Shown in pieces: positions 28,596 through 37,325 of a stretch of DNA of 64,000 nucleotides. This stretch comes from NVTR01 sp036479015. GTDB lineage: Bacteria > Pseudomonadota > Alphaproteobacteria > Rhodobacterales > Rhodobacteraceae. Below the pieces are notes generated by a model. The model was not told the DNA's origin and did no database searches. It was given only the letters and a program-made list of their open reading frames with translations. How positions within the stretch are numbered: the first letter of the stretch is position 1; every line of letters begins with the position of its first letter. Position numbers and translations under genes: made by a program. Where the stretch lies: NCBI GenBank assembly GCA_036479015.1, contig JAZGFB010000037.1, positions 143,810 through 207,809 on the forward strand. The letters are read 5' to 3'.

Positions 28596-29882
28596 TTGAA
28601 AACCCACACGAACCCTGCATCTGCGGACCAGTACCGCGCACTTGGGTTAAGCACGTTTGCTTTTACCGTATGTTTTGCTGTTTGGACGATTTTTTCGATT
28701 ATTGGAATTCAGATCAAGCAAGAGCTTGGTTTGACCGACACCCAGTTCGGATTGCTGGTGGCAACACCGGTATTGACCGGGTCGATCAGTCGCATTTTCC
28801 TGGGCATCTGGACCGAACGATTTGGTGGCCGAATTGTCTTCCCGCTGCAAATGCTGGTTACCGCGGCGGCGGTGAGCATGTTGACCAAGGTGCATACCTA
28901 CGAAATGTTCTTGCTGGCGGCACTTGGGCTTGGGTTGGCCGGTGGGTCGTTCATTATTGGGGTTTCATACGTGTCTCGGTGGTTTGGTCCGGGGCGGCAA
29001 GGCACTGCACTTGGCATTTTCGGCGTTGGGAACGTGGGCGCGGCTGTTACAAATTTTGCAGCCCCATTTCTTGTTGTGGCATTTGGTTGGGAAGGCACCG
29101 CGCAGCTTTATTCAGCCGCGCTTGTCGTTGCGGCAGTGGTGTTTTTCATCTTTGCAAAGACCGATCCGGAACATCTGCGCCGCCAACAGTCTGGTGAAAA
29201 GACCGTTTCCTTGGCTGAGCAGCTTGCGCCGCTGAAAAATGGCCAAGTTTGGCGGTTTTCAGCGTATTACTTTTTTGTATTCGGGGCTTTTGTTGCGCTC
29301 GCCTCATTTCTTCCGCGCTACTATGTTGGTGCTTTTGGCTTAGAGTTAACGACTGCAGGGGTTCTTGCGGGTCTCTTTTCTTTGCCGGGGTCGATATTTC
29401 GAGCACTTGGTGGCTGGATGTCCGACAGGCTGGGGGCCAGGTTTGTGATCTACCTGACGTTTTTTGTATCGCTGCCGGTTTTGTTCGTCATGTCCTACCC
29501 TGGTGGACACTATGTTATGCAGGGGATTAATGGCGCAATTGAGTTTGACCTTAACGTGTCACTTGCGCTGTTTGTTGCGCTTAGTATGATTTTGGGGTTT
29601 GCCATGAGCCTTGGCTCTGCCGCCGTTTTCAAACACATCCCGGTTTACTATCCGCAAAATGTAGGTGCGGTTGGTGGGCTGGTTGGCATGATTGGGGGGC
29701 TGGGTGGTTTTGTGCTGCCAATCGCTTTTGGGATCCTATTGGATGCAACACAAATTTGGACCGCACCGTTCATGCTGCTTTTTGTTCTGGTCGCGGTGTC
29801 GATAGCTTGGATGCACCTTTCTATCCGGCGTATGGAAAACCTGTCCACGGCGGCATTAGAAATAGAGGTGCGTGCAAATTAA
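28596..29882 (+). CDS. Nitrate/nitrite transporter, MFS NNP family
   Basis: The 428-residue protein has about 12 membrane helices and the nitrate-nitrite porter pattern: a Gly-rich helix GLGLAGGSFIIGVSYVSRWF followed by G-R-Q-G-T-A-L-G-I-F-G-V-G-N-V-G. It should import nitrate across the inner membrane for NasA. The start is a TTG at 28596 with GGAGAG 4 nt upstream, a weak arrangement suggesting lower translation than the enzymes. It is last in the nirB-nirD-nasA transcript. Confidence 0.93.
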   Translation: MKTHTNPASADQYRALGLSTFAFTVCFAVWTIFSIIGIQIKQELGLTDTQFGLLVATPVLTGSISRIFLGIWTERFGGRIVFPLQMLVTAAAVSMLTKVHTYEMFLLAALGLGLAGGSFIIGVSYVSRWFGPGRQGTALGIFGVGNVGAAVTNFAAPFLVVAFGWEGTAQLYSAALVVAAVVFFIFAKTDPEHLRRQQSGEKTVSLAEQLAPLKNGQVWRFSAYYFFVFGAFVALASFLPRYYVGAFGLELTTAGVLAGLFSLPGSIFRALGGWMSDRLGARFVIYLTFFVSLPVLFVMSYPGGHYVMQGINGAIEFDLNVSLALFVALSMILGFAMSLGSAAVFKHIPVYYPQNVGAVGGLVGMIGGLGGFVLPIAFGILLDATQIWTAPFMLLFVLVAVSIAWMHLSIRRMENLSTAALEIEVRAN

Positions 29883-29900
29883 GCGTGCGGGTGTTCTTTA

Positions 29901-30845
29901 TCAGGAAGCCTGTGTGACCAGCCCATAGACGGCTTGGTGTATTGGTTGGACCGCTAGTTTTTGTTCCTGATAGATCGGATCATTGCAAAGCTCATCATGC
30001 ACAGTACTTAGGTGGCGTGCTGGCACCTGTGGAAACAGGTGATGTACAAGGTGAAAACAATCGTTACGCGGAAAAAGCAGCGGGCGAAGGAATTTGGGAG
30101 CCAGAACATTCCGCGAAGATTCCAGTTCATCTTCTGATCCAACGACACCGGCATGATCCAGGCAATCTGTCCAATAGTTGAATGTTGGGAACAGGTAGAA
30201 CAGTGGGATAAGGACAAAGAAAGTTAGCGTCAGTGGCGCAACAACCGTAAAGCCGATGATCGTCAGCAACATGAAAACCTTGAGCAGCTGGAAGAACCGA
30301 CCATCGCGGCCTGAAAAATTTACCCCGGAATACTGGCGTAAGTGGCGCCCGAGCAGGGGGTTGGTCATATGCCGAATAATTGTCGTTTTGGTAAGCGGTT
30401 CGTGTAAGCGCAGGTCTTTTATGCCCTTAAGATCCATATCCAATTCGTAGTCGCCCAAATGTGCGTGGTGGGACAAATGTTCGTCTTTATACTGCTGGAA
30501 ACAACCGGTGAGGATCGACGAGCAAAGGCTGCCGATGGCAACATTATCCTGGCGATGGTCAGAAAATGAATAATGCGTGCATTCGTGCACAATGTTGTTC
30601 AAGCCACGCAGGCGTGTGGCAATGAAAATCGCGGCGATCACCATCAGTGTCGCAGTTGCAAATGACACTGATTTCGTTAACAGGTAGTGCCCGGCAACAA
30701 TCGTGGCTGCGATTTGCGTTATGTACCAGGCAACAATTAACCACGCTGTTTGGCGCCGGTGCTTGGCCATGCCAACGAATTTGCGCATGAATTTTTCACG
30801 TATGTATTTACCGGACACTTGACCCCCACGATCTGCCTGAAACAC
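29901..30845 (-). CDS. Fatty acid desaturase family membrane protein
   Basis: The 314-residue di-iron membrane enzyme has the three His boxes of the family: H-E-C-T-H, H-L-S-H-H and H-L-V-H-H, with four or so predicted helices between them. It inserts a double bond or hydroxyl into an acyl chain or a related lipid such as a carotenoid or sterol. It is convergent with the nitrate transporter and divergent from the ArgP-like regulator. M20, in FMRKFVG, would be an alternative start. Confidence 0.9.
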   Translation of the reverse strand: MFQADRGGQVSGKYIREKFMRKFVGMAKHRRQTAWLIVAWYITQIAATIVAGHYLLTKSVSFATATLMVIAAIFIATRLRGLNNIVHECTHYSFSDHRQDNVAIGSLCSSILTGCFQQYKDEHLSHHAHLGDYELDMDLKGIKDLRLHEPLTKTTIIRHMTNPLLGRHLRQYSGVNFSGRDGRFFQLLKVFMLLTIIGFTVVAPLTLTFFVLIPLFYLFPTFNYWTDCLDHAGVVGSEDELESSRNVLAPKFLRPLLFPRNDCFHLVHHLFPQVPARHLSTVHDELCNDPIYQEQKLAVQPIHQAVYGLVTQAS

Positions 30846-30998
30846 TAGATATACTGGTAACGTACTAAATTAAAAGGGTTTTTATTGAATCTGGGTTAGG
30901 TTTACCCCTTGTAAATTACAGGGGCTAATGCGAGCTGAGAATTATCGACAATATATTTATATATTTGTTTTTATTCTATGTTATTATGCTAACAGCAC

Positions 30999-31013
30999 AT
31001 TAGTATTGCTAAT
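30999..31013. promoter_or_regulatory. Candidate LysR operator upstream of the ArgP-like gene
   Basis: ATTAG-TATTG-CTAAT is a perfect dyad that contains a T-N11-A core and lies 19 nt before the regulator start in a strongly AT-rich stretch. It is probably the autoregulatory site, shared with the divergent desaturase promoter. The half-site TTGCTA recurs after the regulator gene, at 32512-32517 and 32606-32623. Confidence 0.4.
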
Positions 31014-31031
31014 AGATTACGGTTTGGAAAT

Positions 31032-31949
31032 ATGGAATATCACTACGAGTCTTTGACTGCTCTTGCGGCGGTTGTGCGCGAGGGTGGGTTTGATGCTGCT
31101 GCTAAGTCGTTAAAGGTGACCCAATCAGCGGTCAGCCAGCGAATCAGACAACTTGAGGAAAAAGTCGGCGCGCTGCTGATAGTCAGGGGCCGCCCATGTT
31201 TACCCACTGAGCTGGGTTCACAGCTATGCCATCACCTGGAACAGGTTTTATTACTGCAACACGAATTGAATGGCCGCATCGACGGGATGCTGGATTCTCA
31301 TAATTCATCAGGGGCGACTGTCAAAATCGCAGTTAACAGTGACAGCCTGGCAACCTGGTTCCCAAGTGTGGTGAAACGGGCAATGAAAGATCTGAAATTG
31401 CAGCTGGAAATCACCCCTGATGACCAGGATCACACAGAAGAAAGTTTGCGATCCGGGGATGCTTTGGCGGTGGTTACATCGATCGAACGCCCGGTTCAGG
31501 GGTGTCGGCGGATTTCCTTAGGTGCAATGGAATATGTTGCGATAGCATCACCAGAATTCTACAAGTCTTTTCTAAATGATGGGGTGTCCTTGCAGACCCT
31601 AACGCATGCACCTTTGATTATTTTTGATCGGAAAGATTCGCTGCCACAACAATGGATGGAAAGTTGTTTTGACGAGTCTATTTGGCCGCCAACAACAATT
31701 ATGCCATCCTACGAAGGGTACCTAGAATGCTGTCTGAATGGGGTAGGTTGGGGGATGATGCCAATATCATCGGTGGCAAAACAAATAGAATCTGGCGAGT
31801 TGGTCGATTTGATGCCAGGAAAAATAATTAAGATATCATTGCATTGGCAGTCAGGCACCCAGTCCAGCAAAATAATGCAGCGTTTGGGTGAAATTGTTAC
31901 TGAAGAGGCAATGGTTCATCTTGTAACGGACAGCTACCGAACATTGTAG
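31032..31949 (+). CDS. LysR-family regulator, ArgP/LysG-like
   Basis: The 305-residue protein follows ArgP closely at the N-terminus (YESLTALAAVVREGGFDAAA, TQSAVSQRIRQLEE) and at the start of the effector domain (V-N-S-D-S-L-A-T-W-F). ArgP proteins sense lysine or arginine and usually control a neighbouring LysE-type exporter; none is next to it here. It is divergent from the desaturase gene, which may be its target. Confidence 0.88.
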   Translation: MEYHYESLTALAAVVREGGFDAAAKSLKVTQSAVSQRIRQLEEKVGALLIVRGRPCLPTELGSQLCHHLEQVLLLQHELNGRIDGMLDSHNSSGATVKIAVNSDSLATWFPSVVKRAMKDLKLQLEITPDDQDHTEESLRSGDALAVVTSIERPVQGCRRISLGAMEYVAIASPEFYKSFLNDGVSLQTLTHAPLIIFDRKDSLPQQWMESCFDESIWPPTTIMPSYEGYLECCLNGVGWGMMPISSVAKQIESGELVDLMPGKIIKISLHWQSGTQSSKIMQRLGEIVTEEAMVHLVTDSYRTL

Positions 31950-32014
31950 CTATGTAAATGGTGGCCGGAACCCGATAATTCACCCAAGAGTCTAGCAGAC
32001 AGCAAAACAGGGTA

Positions 32015-32335
32015 TCAATTGTAGCGGACCCTATCAGCCGTGTATTGCTTCACAACATCCATATCAGCCTGTTGGGCTGCAATATGGTTGGGAACAACAC
32101 TAATTTTTGTGTCTAGTTTCATGAACAATCTGTCGACAACAGCAATTGGTTCATATTCTTCTATTTCATCTGACGCCGAGTTAGGTTTCAAAAATGAATT
32201 GCCGATAACTGTGACGTCTAATTCTGGAGAGTTCAGGATGAAACGGTCATATTCTTCACTAAGCTGTTGCTCTAGCCGTTCAATATTTGCAGAAATTTCG
32301 GCAGCCATTTTATCAATTTTTTCAAAAGAGATCAT
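32015..32335 (-). CDS. Hypothetical small cytoplasmic protein
   Basis: The protein of about 106 residues has an acidic, helical N-terminus (K-I-D-K-M-A-A-E-I-S-A-N-I-E-R-L-E-Q-Q), probably a short coiled coil, and no signal peptide or known domain. The ATG at 32335 is chosen; the frame is open to 32398 but the extra residues are Cys-rich and less protein-like. It is convergent with the ArgP-like regulator gene. Function unknown. Confidence 0.5.
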   Translation of the reverse strand: MISFEKIDKMAAEISANIERLEQQLSEEYDRFILNSPELDVTVIGNSFLKPNSASDEIEEYEPIAVVDRLFMKLDTKISVVPNHIAAQQADMDVVKQYTADRVRYN

Positions 32336-32641
32336 TTGATTACATTCCCAGCTTGCAGCACGACCTGACGTTACATCAGCGCATAATCTAAAAAACAAAC
32401 CGGTGCCCCAGAAGATGGCGTGACTTTTGCAACCTTCTGGGGCGCTTAGCTTAATTAATAAACATTACTCGTTACACTTCTTATGCTCTATCTAATTAAC
32501 TAATGGTGCATTAGCAAGTATTATTTATATATTTTTGATACTTGCATGAAAGTAAGAAATTTTTTGTTTATCAGTTGACTGTAAGAAGATTACTCTTTTC
32601 CAGTGTAGCAATTGTTTTTGCTACCTGCTGATTTTCACTAA
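32336..32641. other. AT-rich intergenic region with four inverted repeats
   Basis: About 300 nt, much richer in A+T than the flanking genes and holding no clear gene. Four perfect dyads are visible: GCCCCAGAAG/CTTCTGGGGC (32405-32414, 32434-32443), CTAATG-GTG-CATTAG (32500-32514), GCAAGTAT/ATACTTGC (32514-32521, 32538-32545) and GTAGCAA-N6-TTGCTAC (32605-32624). The last three contain TAGCAA-type or CATTAG-type half-sites. It could hold operators, terminators, a small RNA, or the scar of an excised element. Confidence 0.5.
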
Positions 32642-32929
32642 GTGAGGCCGGTCTGCCAGCATTGGACCCAAACGGAGCAAACACAGGCTACAGATATCGC
32701 ACTATACGGATGGGGCACGGGTGTTGGTGTATTTGGATCAACTGAAACGCCAGCGGTTTATTGCGGGCTGGGAAAGTTCATTCCTGCAGCGCTAAGTGGC
32801 CGTCTTCCGCGGGTATCGGGGCTGTACTACGAAGGTCAAAATTTGGCCACATATGCGGGTGATACTTTTGCAATAAATAAAACGCACATGTGGCCCGCAA
32901 ATTTACGGGGCCAATTTTTTACTGGTTAA
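32642..32929 (+). CDS. Doubtful small ORF or gene remnant
   Basis: A 95-codon frame starting at GTG 32642 without a recognisable ribosome binding site. The translated text is rich in Gly and aromatic residues in the middle (YGWGTGVGVFGSTE) and resembles no family I know. It ends 18 nt before the glycosyltransferase. It could be a leader protein, the remains of a truncated gene, or noncoding. Confidence 0.25.
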   Translation: MRPVCQHWTQTEQTQATDIALYGWGTGVGVFGSTETPAVYCGLGKFIPAALSGRLPRVSGLYYEGQNLATYAGDTFAINKTHMWPANLRGQFFTG

Positions 32930-32947
32930 TATTTTTACGAGGCCGAA

Positions 32948-33949
32948 ATGCATTACAAACCCAAAGCTCGCGGTTTTGCGAAACAGCACGCCATTGAGCC
33001 CAAACCGACCCTAGTGTCGCTGGTTGTTCCGGTGTTGAATGAGCGGGATTCTATCAAGGTTTTTACAGACCAGGTTGAAAAGGTCTTTGCGACACTGACC
33101 CTGCCAGTTGACTATGAAATCCTGTTCATCAACGATGGAAGTGTTGATGCAACTGAGTTTGTGATCAGGTCGCTGAGCAAGGAAAACCCGCGGATACGTT
33201 TGGTTAACCTATCGCGCAATTTTGGCAAAGAAGCCGCGCTTTGCGCAGGGTTGAAACATGCACAGGGCGACGCGGTAATTCCAATGGACGTTGATCTTCA
33301 GGACCCGCCAGAGGTTGTTCCTGAGATGATTGAAAAATGGCTTAAGGGTGCGACAGTGGTTAATGCCTGCCGCGCCACCCGCAATGGCGATACCTGGTCC
33401 AAGAAGGCAACAGCAGGTGCGTTTTACAAGATGTTCAATATGGTTGCCGCCCAACCCATACCTGAAAACGTTGGAGATTTCCGCCTGATGGACCGTCAGG
33501 TTGTTGATGTGATCTGCGAGTTGGGGGAGCATGCCCGCTTTAACAAATCTTTGTTCAGCTGGGTTGGTTTTGAAGCTGCCACAGTAAATTTTGAACGGCC
33601 GGAACGCTCGGTTGGCAAAAGCAAATGGTCCTACTGGAAGCTTTGGAATTTTGCGTTGGATGGCATTTTTTCATCTTCCACAGCGCCCCTGCGCATTTGG
33701 ACATATATTGGCGGAATGGCGGCGTTCGCGGCATTTTCGTATGCAGCTTTTATTCTAATTCTCACGTTGTTTACCGGGAATAGCACACCGGGTTATGCGT
33801 CAACGGTTATTATGATATTGGGTTTTGGTGGGTTAAATCTGTTCGCCCTGGGAATAATTGGGGAATATATCGGCCGGATATATGACGAAGTTCGGGGGCG
33901 CCCGCTTTATGTTGTACGCTCGCTGCATGGTATCGAGGAAGACAGCTAA
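32948..33949 (+). CDS. Polyprenyl-phosphate glycosyltransferase, GT2 (GtrB/DPM-like)
   Basis: The 333-residue enzyme has a GT-A catalytic domain (about 20-230; V-V-P-V-L-N-E-R-D and the metal-binding V-D-L-Q-D-P-P-E) and two C-terminal membrane helices (about 255-320). This is the GtrB/ArnC layout, which loads a sugar onto undecaprenyl phosphate on the cytoplasmic face. It is followed one base later by a methyltransferase gene and then a GtrA fusion, consistent with a three-gene glycosyl-modification operon. Confidence 0.92.
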   Translation: MHYKPKARGFAKQHAIEPKPTLVSLVVPVLNERDSIKVFTDQVEKVFATLTLPVDYEILFINDGSVDATEFVIRSLSKENPRIRLVNLSRNFGKEAALCAGLKHAQGDAVIPMDVDLQDPPEVVPEMIEKWLKGATVVNACRATRNGDTWSKKATAGAFYKMFNMVAAQPIPENVGDFRLMDRQVVDVICELGEHARFNKSLFSWVGFEAATVNFERPERSVGKSKWSYWKLWNFALDGIFSSSTAPLRIWTYIGGMAAFAAFSYAAFILILTLFTGNSTPGYASTVIMILGFGGLNLFALGIIGEYIGRIYDEVRGRPLYVVRSLHGIEEDS

Positions 33950-33950
33950 G

Positions 33951-34691
33951 ATGGATCGGTCAGTTTACGACAGAATGAATGAACAGGAATCATCGCATTG
34001 GTGGTTCAGGGCCCGGCGCGATATTATTCGTAAAACCATTCAGAAATTGGTGCGGCTGCCTGAAAGCGCCAATATCCTTGAGGCCGGATGCGGCACTGGT
34101 GGCAACCTTTTGATGTTGCGAGAGCTTGGCGAACTGGATGCGTTTGAATATGACTCCAGCGCCCGGCACATTGCCGAAGAAAAGTCTGGCATGGCTATTC
34201 CCGCAGGTGAACTGCCGGACAAGCTTCCGCATGGGGCCAAGAAATATGATCTGATCGGGTTGTTTGATGTGCTTGAGCATATTGAAAATGACCGTGCCAC
34301 GTTGTCAAAGCTGGGTGACCGGCTGGCCGATGGCGGCAAAATTTTCGTGACGGTGCCGGCATTGCCCTGGCTGTGGTCGCAACATGATGAACACCATCAC
34401 CACTATCGCCGCTACACACGTGCGTCGTTGCAGAAAACGGCCGATGAAGCCGGGCTGCGGTTGCAGCATAGTTTTTACGCCAACTTTTTCCTATTGCCAG
34501 TGGCCATTGGCCTGCGGGCGATGAAAAAGCTGCTTAAGAGTGCCGCGCCAGATGATACCCTGCCGCCGAGTTGGCTAAACCGGGTGTTGTATCGGGTATT
34601 TTCGACTGAACAGCATTTTGTCGGTCGCATCGGTATGCCCGTTGGGCTGTCAGTTTTTGCGGTTCTGGAAAAGCCAGAGCTGAGCAGATGA
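33951..34691 (+). CDS. Class I SAM-dependent methyltransferase
   Basis: The 246-residue protein has motif I L-E-A-G-C-G-T-G-G-N near residue 45 and a post-motif D-V-L-E-H-I, typical of small-molecule or lipid methyltransferases. The N-terminus includes H-W-W-F-R-A-R-R. The ATG at 33951 follows the glycosyltransferase stop by one base, and the gene overlaps the next by 4 nt, so it is probably part of the sugar or lipid modification made by the operon. Confidence 0.85.
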   Translation: MDRSVYDRMNEQESSHWWFRARRDIIRKTIQKLVRLPESANILEAGCGTGGNLLMLRELGELDAFEYDSSARHIAEEKSGMAIPAGELPDKLPHGAKKYDLIGLFDVLEHIENDRATLSKLGDRLADGGKIFVTVPALPWLWSQHDEHHHHYRRYTRASLQKTADEAGLRLQHSFYANFFLLPVAIGLRAMKKLLKSAAPDDTLPPSWLNRVLYRVFSTEQHFVGRIGMPVGLSVFAVLEKPELSR

Positions 34692-36580
34692 TAGCCCAAA
34701 TTGGCCGGTTTACCGGGGTCGGGGTGCTGGCAACCCTGGTTCATGTGACCATAGCATTTGCGGTTCAGTCACTGTTTGATCTGGCGCCGCAAAATGCCAA
34801 TTTCATAGGCTTTTCGTCGGCAGTTTTGATTTCGTATTTTGGCCACGCTAAAATTACGTTTCAGGTTTCTGGCGGCCATATTACCTATATTCCCCGGTTT
34901 ATCATGCTGGCCCTGTTGGGGTTGGTTGTCAGCAGTGCAACGACACATGTTGTGGTTTCTGTTCTTGGCCTGGCCTTTGCCACAGCGATGGTAATGGTGG
35001 GAATTCTGGTGCCGGTGGCCACATTTTTTGGGTCGAAATTCTGGGTTTTTGTCGCTGTTGCACCGAATAAGCGATCACATATCAACTGGGGTGGCGTGGC
35101 TTTGTCTGTCGGGCTGGCGTTGGTTTTTCTGGCGATGATGTGGGGCAGGACGGTCAACCATGATACGGGTTGGTATCTTTATGCCACCCGCGCCTGGCTG
35201 GATGGCGCGCAGCTGTATGTGGATATTGTCGAGGTTAATCCCCCGATGAATTTCTATCTAACGGTTCCTACCATTTTATTGGCTGACCTGCTGGGCCTGT
35301 CCGATATCAACGCCCAATTTGGGTTATTGGCGATGGTTTTGGCAGCAAGCCTGATCTGGGTCTGGCAGCTGCTGGTGCGCCACAGTCTGCTGTCCAAAAA
35401 CCGGCAGGTATTTGTTCTGGTTGGGACCGGGCTGGCGTTGTTGGTTCCGGCGATACCTAATATTGCGCAGCGTGAACATATTATGCTGATCCTGCTAATG
35501 CCCTATCTGTTTGGCCATCTTTTGTTGGCGGAACCGGGCAGCGGTAAGGGGGCTGTGGCACGGGCGCTGGTGGCGGCTGTTGGGTTGTGCATCAAGCCGT
35601 TTTTCATGTTTATCCCACTGTTGATAACAGTTGTGATGATCCTGCGTTCCCGATCTGTTGCGCCGATCTGGTCTGCTGCCAATGTTACCATTGTTCTGGT
35701 CGGTTTGGCCTATGTGTTTCTGGCGCGCCTGTTGCACCCGGAATTTTTTGAAACCATCATACCGACAGCCCTGCATGTTTACGCAGATTATGGGTTTTCA
35801 GATCTGGTGGTATTTTTCCATGCGGAACCTTTGATCATTTTGTTGTTCGCTATTTTGCTGTTGTTGCAGTTGCTCAGGCCCGTGGTTTTGCCCAATGGCG
35901 GTGTGCTGGCTGCGGCTGCTATTGCGGGCCTTGCGATCTATGTCGTGCAGTGGACCGGGTATCAATATCAGTTGCTGCCGTTGACAGTTTTCATCAGCCT
36001 TTACTGTGTTTGGATGCTGGCCAATGCTCAAAACTGGGCGGTTAGCATTTTGTTTGCAGGGGTCTTGTTGGGTCTGATCGGGTCTAACGCCATCACTGCT
36101 GGTTTTTATTCAACCGCAAACACCAGCCGGTTTACGGATCTGGTTAAAGGGGTGGGTCCGGAACCAGCGATTATGATTTTTTCAACCTCCCTATCGCCGG
36201 CCTTTCCGCTGGTGGTCGAGACAGGAGCAACCTGGACAAGCCGGTACCCTGCTATGTGGCTGGTGCCAGGTTCATTGAATGGCCTGAACAGTGAAGAATG
36301 TGCCAAGCCATCTGAACGCTGTCAGGTGTTCGCGGAAATTCTGGACCAGACCCGCATAGATATTGTCACCGATTTTGTATCTGGCACGCCCGACCTGGTG
36401 CTTTTCAACCGGCAGAACAATTACTTTCAGCAGCCGGGTTTTGATTTTAAAGAATTTCTAGCCGTTGATCCCCGGTTTTTGGGCCAGTTGGCGCTGTATG
36501 ATATGGTACAGCGATCGCCGGCATTTGAAACATGGATAATGAAGCCGGGTACTTACAATGGCAATGCCCCAAAACAGTGA
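34688..36580 (+). CDS. GtrA-like flippase fused to a GT-C family glycosyltransferase
   Basis: The 630-residue protein begins with a GtrA domain (about 1-125; four helices, starting I-G-R-F-T-G-V-G-V-L-A-T), the family thought to flip polyprenyl-linked sugars. From about 140 on it is a GT-C membrane transferase with some eight to ten helices and the first-loop motif N-H-D-T-G-W-Y-L-Y-A-T-R-A-W, whose Asp is the usual catalytic position. The periplasmic C-terminus (about 480-630) is soluble. Flipping and transfer in one chain, with a GtrB-like enzyme encoded two genes upstream, suggests a self-contained glycosylation of a lipid A, O-antigen or protein target. Confidence 0.82.
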   Translation: MIAQIGRFTGVGVLATLVHVTIAFAVQSLFDLAPQNANFIGFSSAVLISYFGHAKITFQVSGGHITYIPRFIMLALLGLVVSSATTHVVVSVLGLAFATAMVMVGILVPVATFFGSKFWVFVAVAPNKRSHINWGGVALSVGLALVFLAMMWGRTVNHDTGWYLYATRAWLDGAQLYVDIVEVNPPMNFYLTVPTILLADLLGLSDINAQFGLLAMVLAASLIWVWQLLVRHSLLSKNRQVFVLVGTGLALLVPAIPNIAQREHIMLILLMPYLFGHLLLAEPGSGKGAVARALVAAVGLCIKPFFMFIPLLITVVMILRSRSVAPIWSAANVTIVLVGLAYVFLARLLHPEFFETIIPTALHVYADYGFSDLVVFFHAEPLIILLFAILLLLQLLRPVVLPNGGVLAAAAIAGLAIYVVQWTGYQYQLLPLTVFISLYCVWMLANAQNWAVSILFAGVLLGLIGSNAITAGFYSTANTSRFTDLVKGVGPEPAIMIFSTSLSPAFPLVVETGATWTSRYPAMWLVPGSLNGLNSEECAKPSERCQVFAEILDQTRIDIVTDFVSGTPDLVLFNRQNNYFQQPGFDFKEFLAVDPRFLGQLALYDMVQRSPAFETWIMKPGTYNGNAPKQ

Positions 36581-36599
36581 CTATTCCAGGAATTTAACC

Positions 36600-37217
36600 C
36601 TAACTTGTCCATCCTTTACCCTTATGCGAACCATCGCAAAAGGGTTTGTTCCCGGACAACCCACAGCGGCACAGAACGTATTTCTGGGCAGTGGCGCCTT
36701 CGCCAGCATTTTGACATTCGATAGTTGGGCCTGTCACCCAGAGAGGACCATTTTTTTCAATCTCTATCTCAGCACGATCCGGGATGATGTGGTCGCCATT
36801 TGCCAGCGCGAATGCGCCAGATGGACAGGCAGCAACAACCGCTTTCACTTGATCAACTGTGCCGTTGTCCAACTGCACCCAGGGCTTTGCGGTGGAATCA
36901 AAAATATTCCCGGCAACTCGGGCGCATTCAGCGGCATGGGAACACAGGCGCGGGTTATAGGTGATCGATATATCGGCACCTTCATAGGTGATCAGCAGGT
37001 CGCGGCCTGAAGCGTCACCGCCACGCGACTGAAAACCCGCATCTTTATGTGAACCGTCACAAAACGGCTTGTTCTTACTTTGCCCACATCGGCACAGGCC
37101 CATGACCGGTTTGACTTCGACATCTGCACCGTCATCACCTTTTATCCGGGTGATGCCTTTGGCAATCAGCGGCCCGTTTTCGCGTTCTTCGATTGTTGGT
37201 TTTATGTCATCTGTCAT
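36600..37217 (-). CDS. Iron-sulfur protein: CDGSH, divergent ferredoxin, CDGSH
   Basis: The 205-residue protein has two CDGSH motifs with the C-x-C-x8-C-x3-H ligand pattern (C42, C44, C53, H57 and C183, C185, C194, H198), each expected to bind a [2Fe-2S] cluster. Between them (about 78-140) is a segment resembling the divergent 4Fe-4S Fer4_19 family (LCSHAAEC and A-A-C-P-S-G-A-F). It should be a cytoplasmic redox or cluster-transfer protein. The ATG at 37217 follows AGGAGA. A promoter-like pair, TTGACG and CATTGT at 17-nt spacing, lies just upstream. Confidence 0.88.
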   Translation of the reverse strand: MTDDIKPTIEERENGPLIAKGITRIKGDDGADVEVKPVMGLCRCGQSKNKPFCDGSHKDAGFQSRGGDASGRDLLITYEGADISITYNPRLCSHAAECARVAGNIFDSTAKPWVQLDNGTVDQVKAVVAACPSGAFALANGDHIIPDRAEIEIEKNGPLWVTGPTIECQNAGEGATAQKYVLCRCGLSGNKPFCDGSHKGKGWTS

Positions 37218-37242
37218 CGTGCTCTCCTGATCTGATTGCTCT

Positions 37243-37271
37243 ACAATGGGTGCATATTGCAATATCGTCAA
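37243..37271 (-). promoter_or_regulatory. Candidate promoter of the CDGSH gene with palindromic spacer
   Basis: On the minus strand TTGACG (37266-37271) and CATTGT (37243-37248) are 17 nt apart, about 25 nt before the start codon. The spacer holds the perfect 12-nt palindrome ATATTGCAATAT (37254-37265), well placed to be bound by a repressor. The -10 match is poor. Confidence 0.35.
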
Positions 37272-37325
37272 ATGGGCCGTTTGATCTGCCGCCAAAATGT
37301 GGCCAGACCCGCTGGCGCACCGGTG

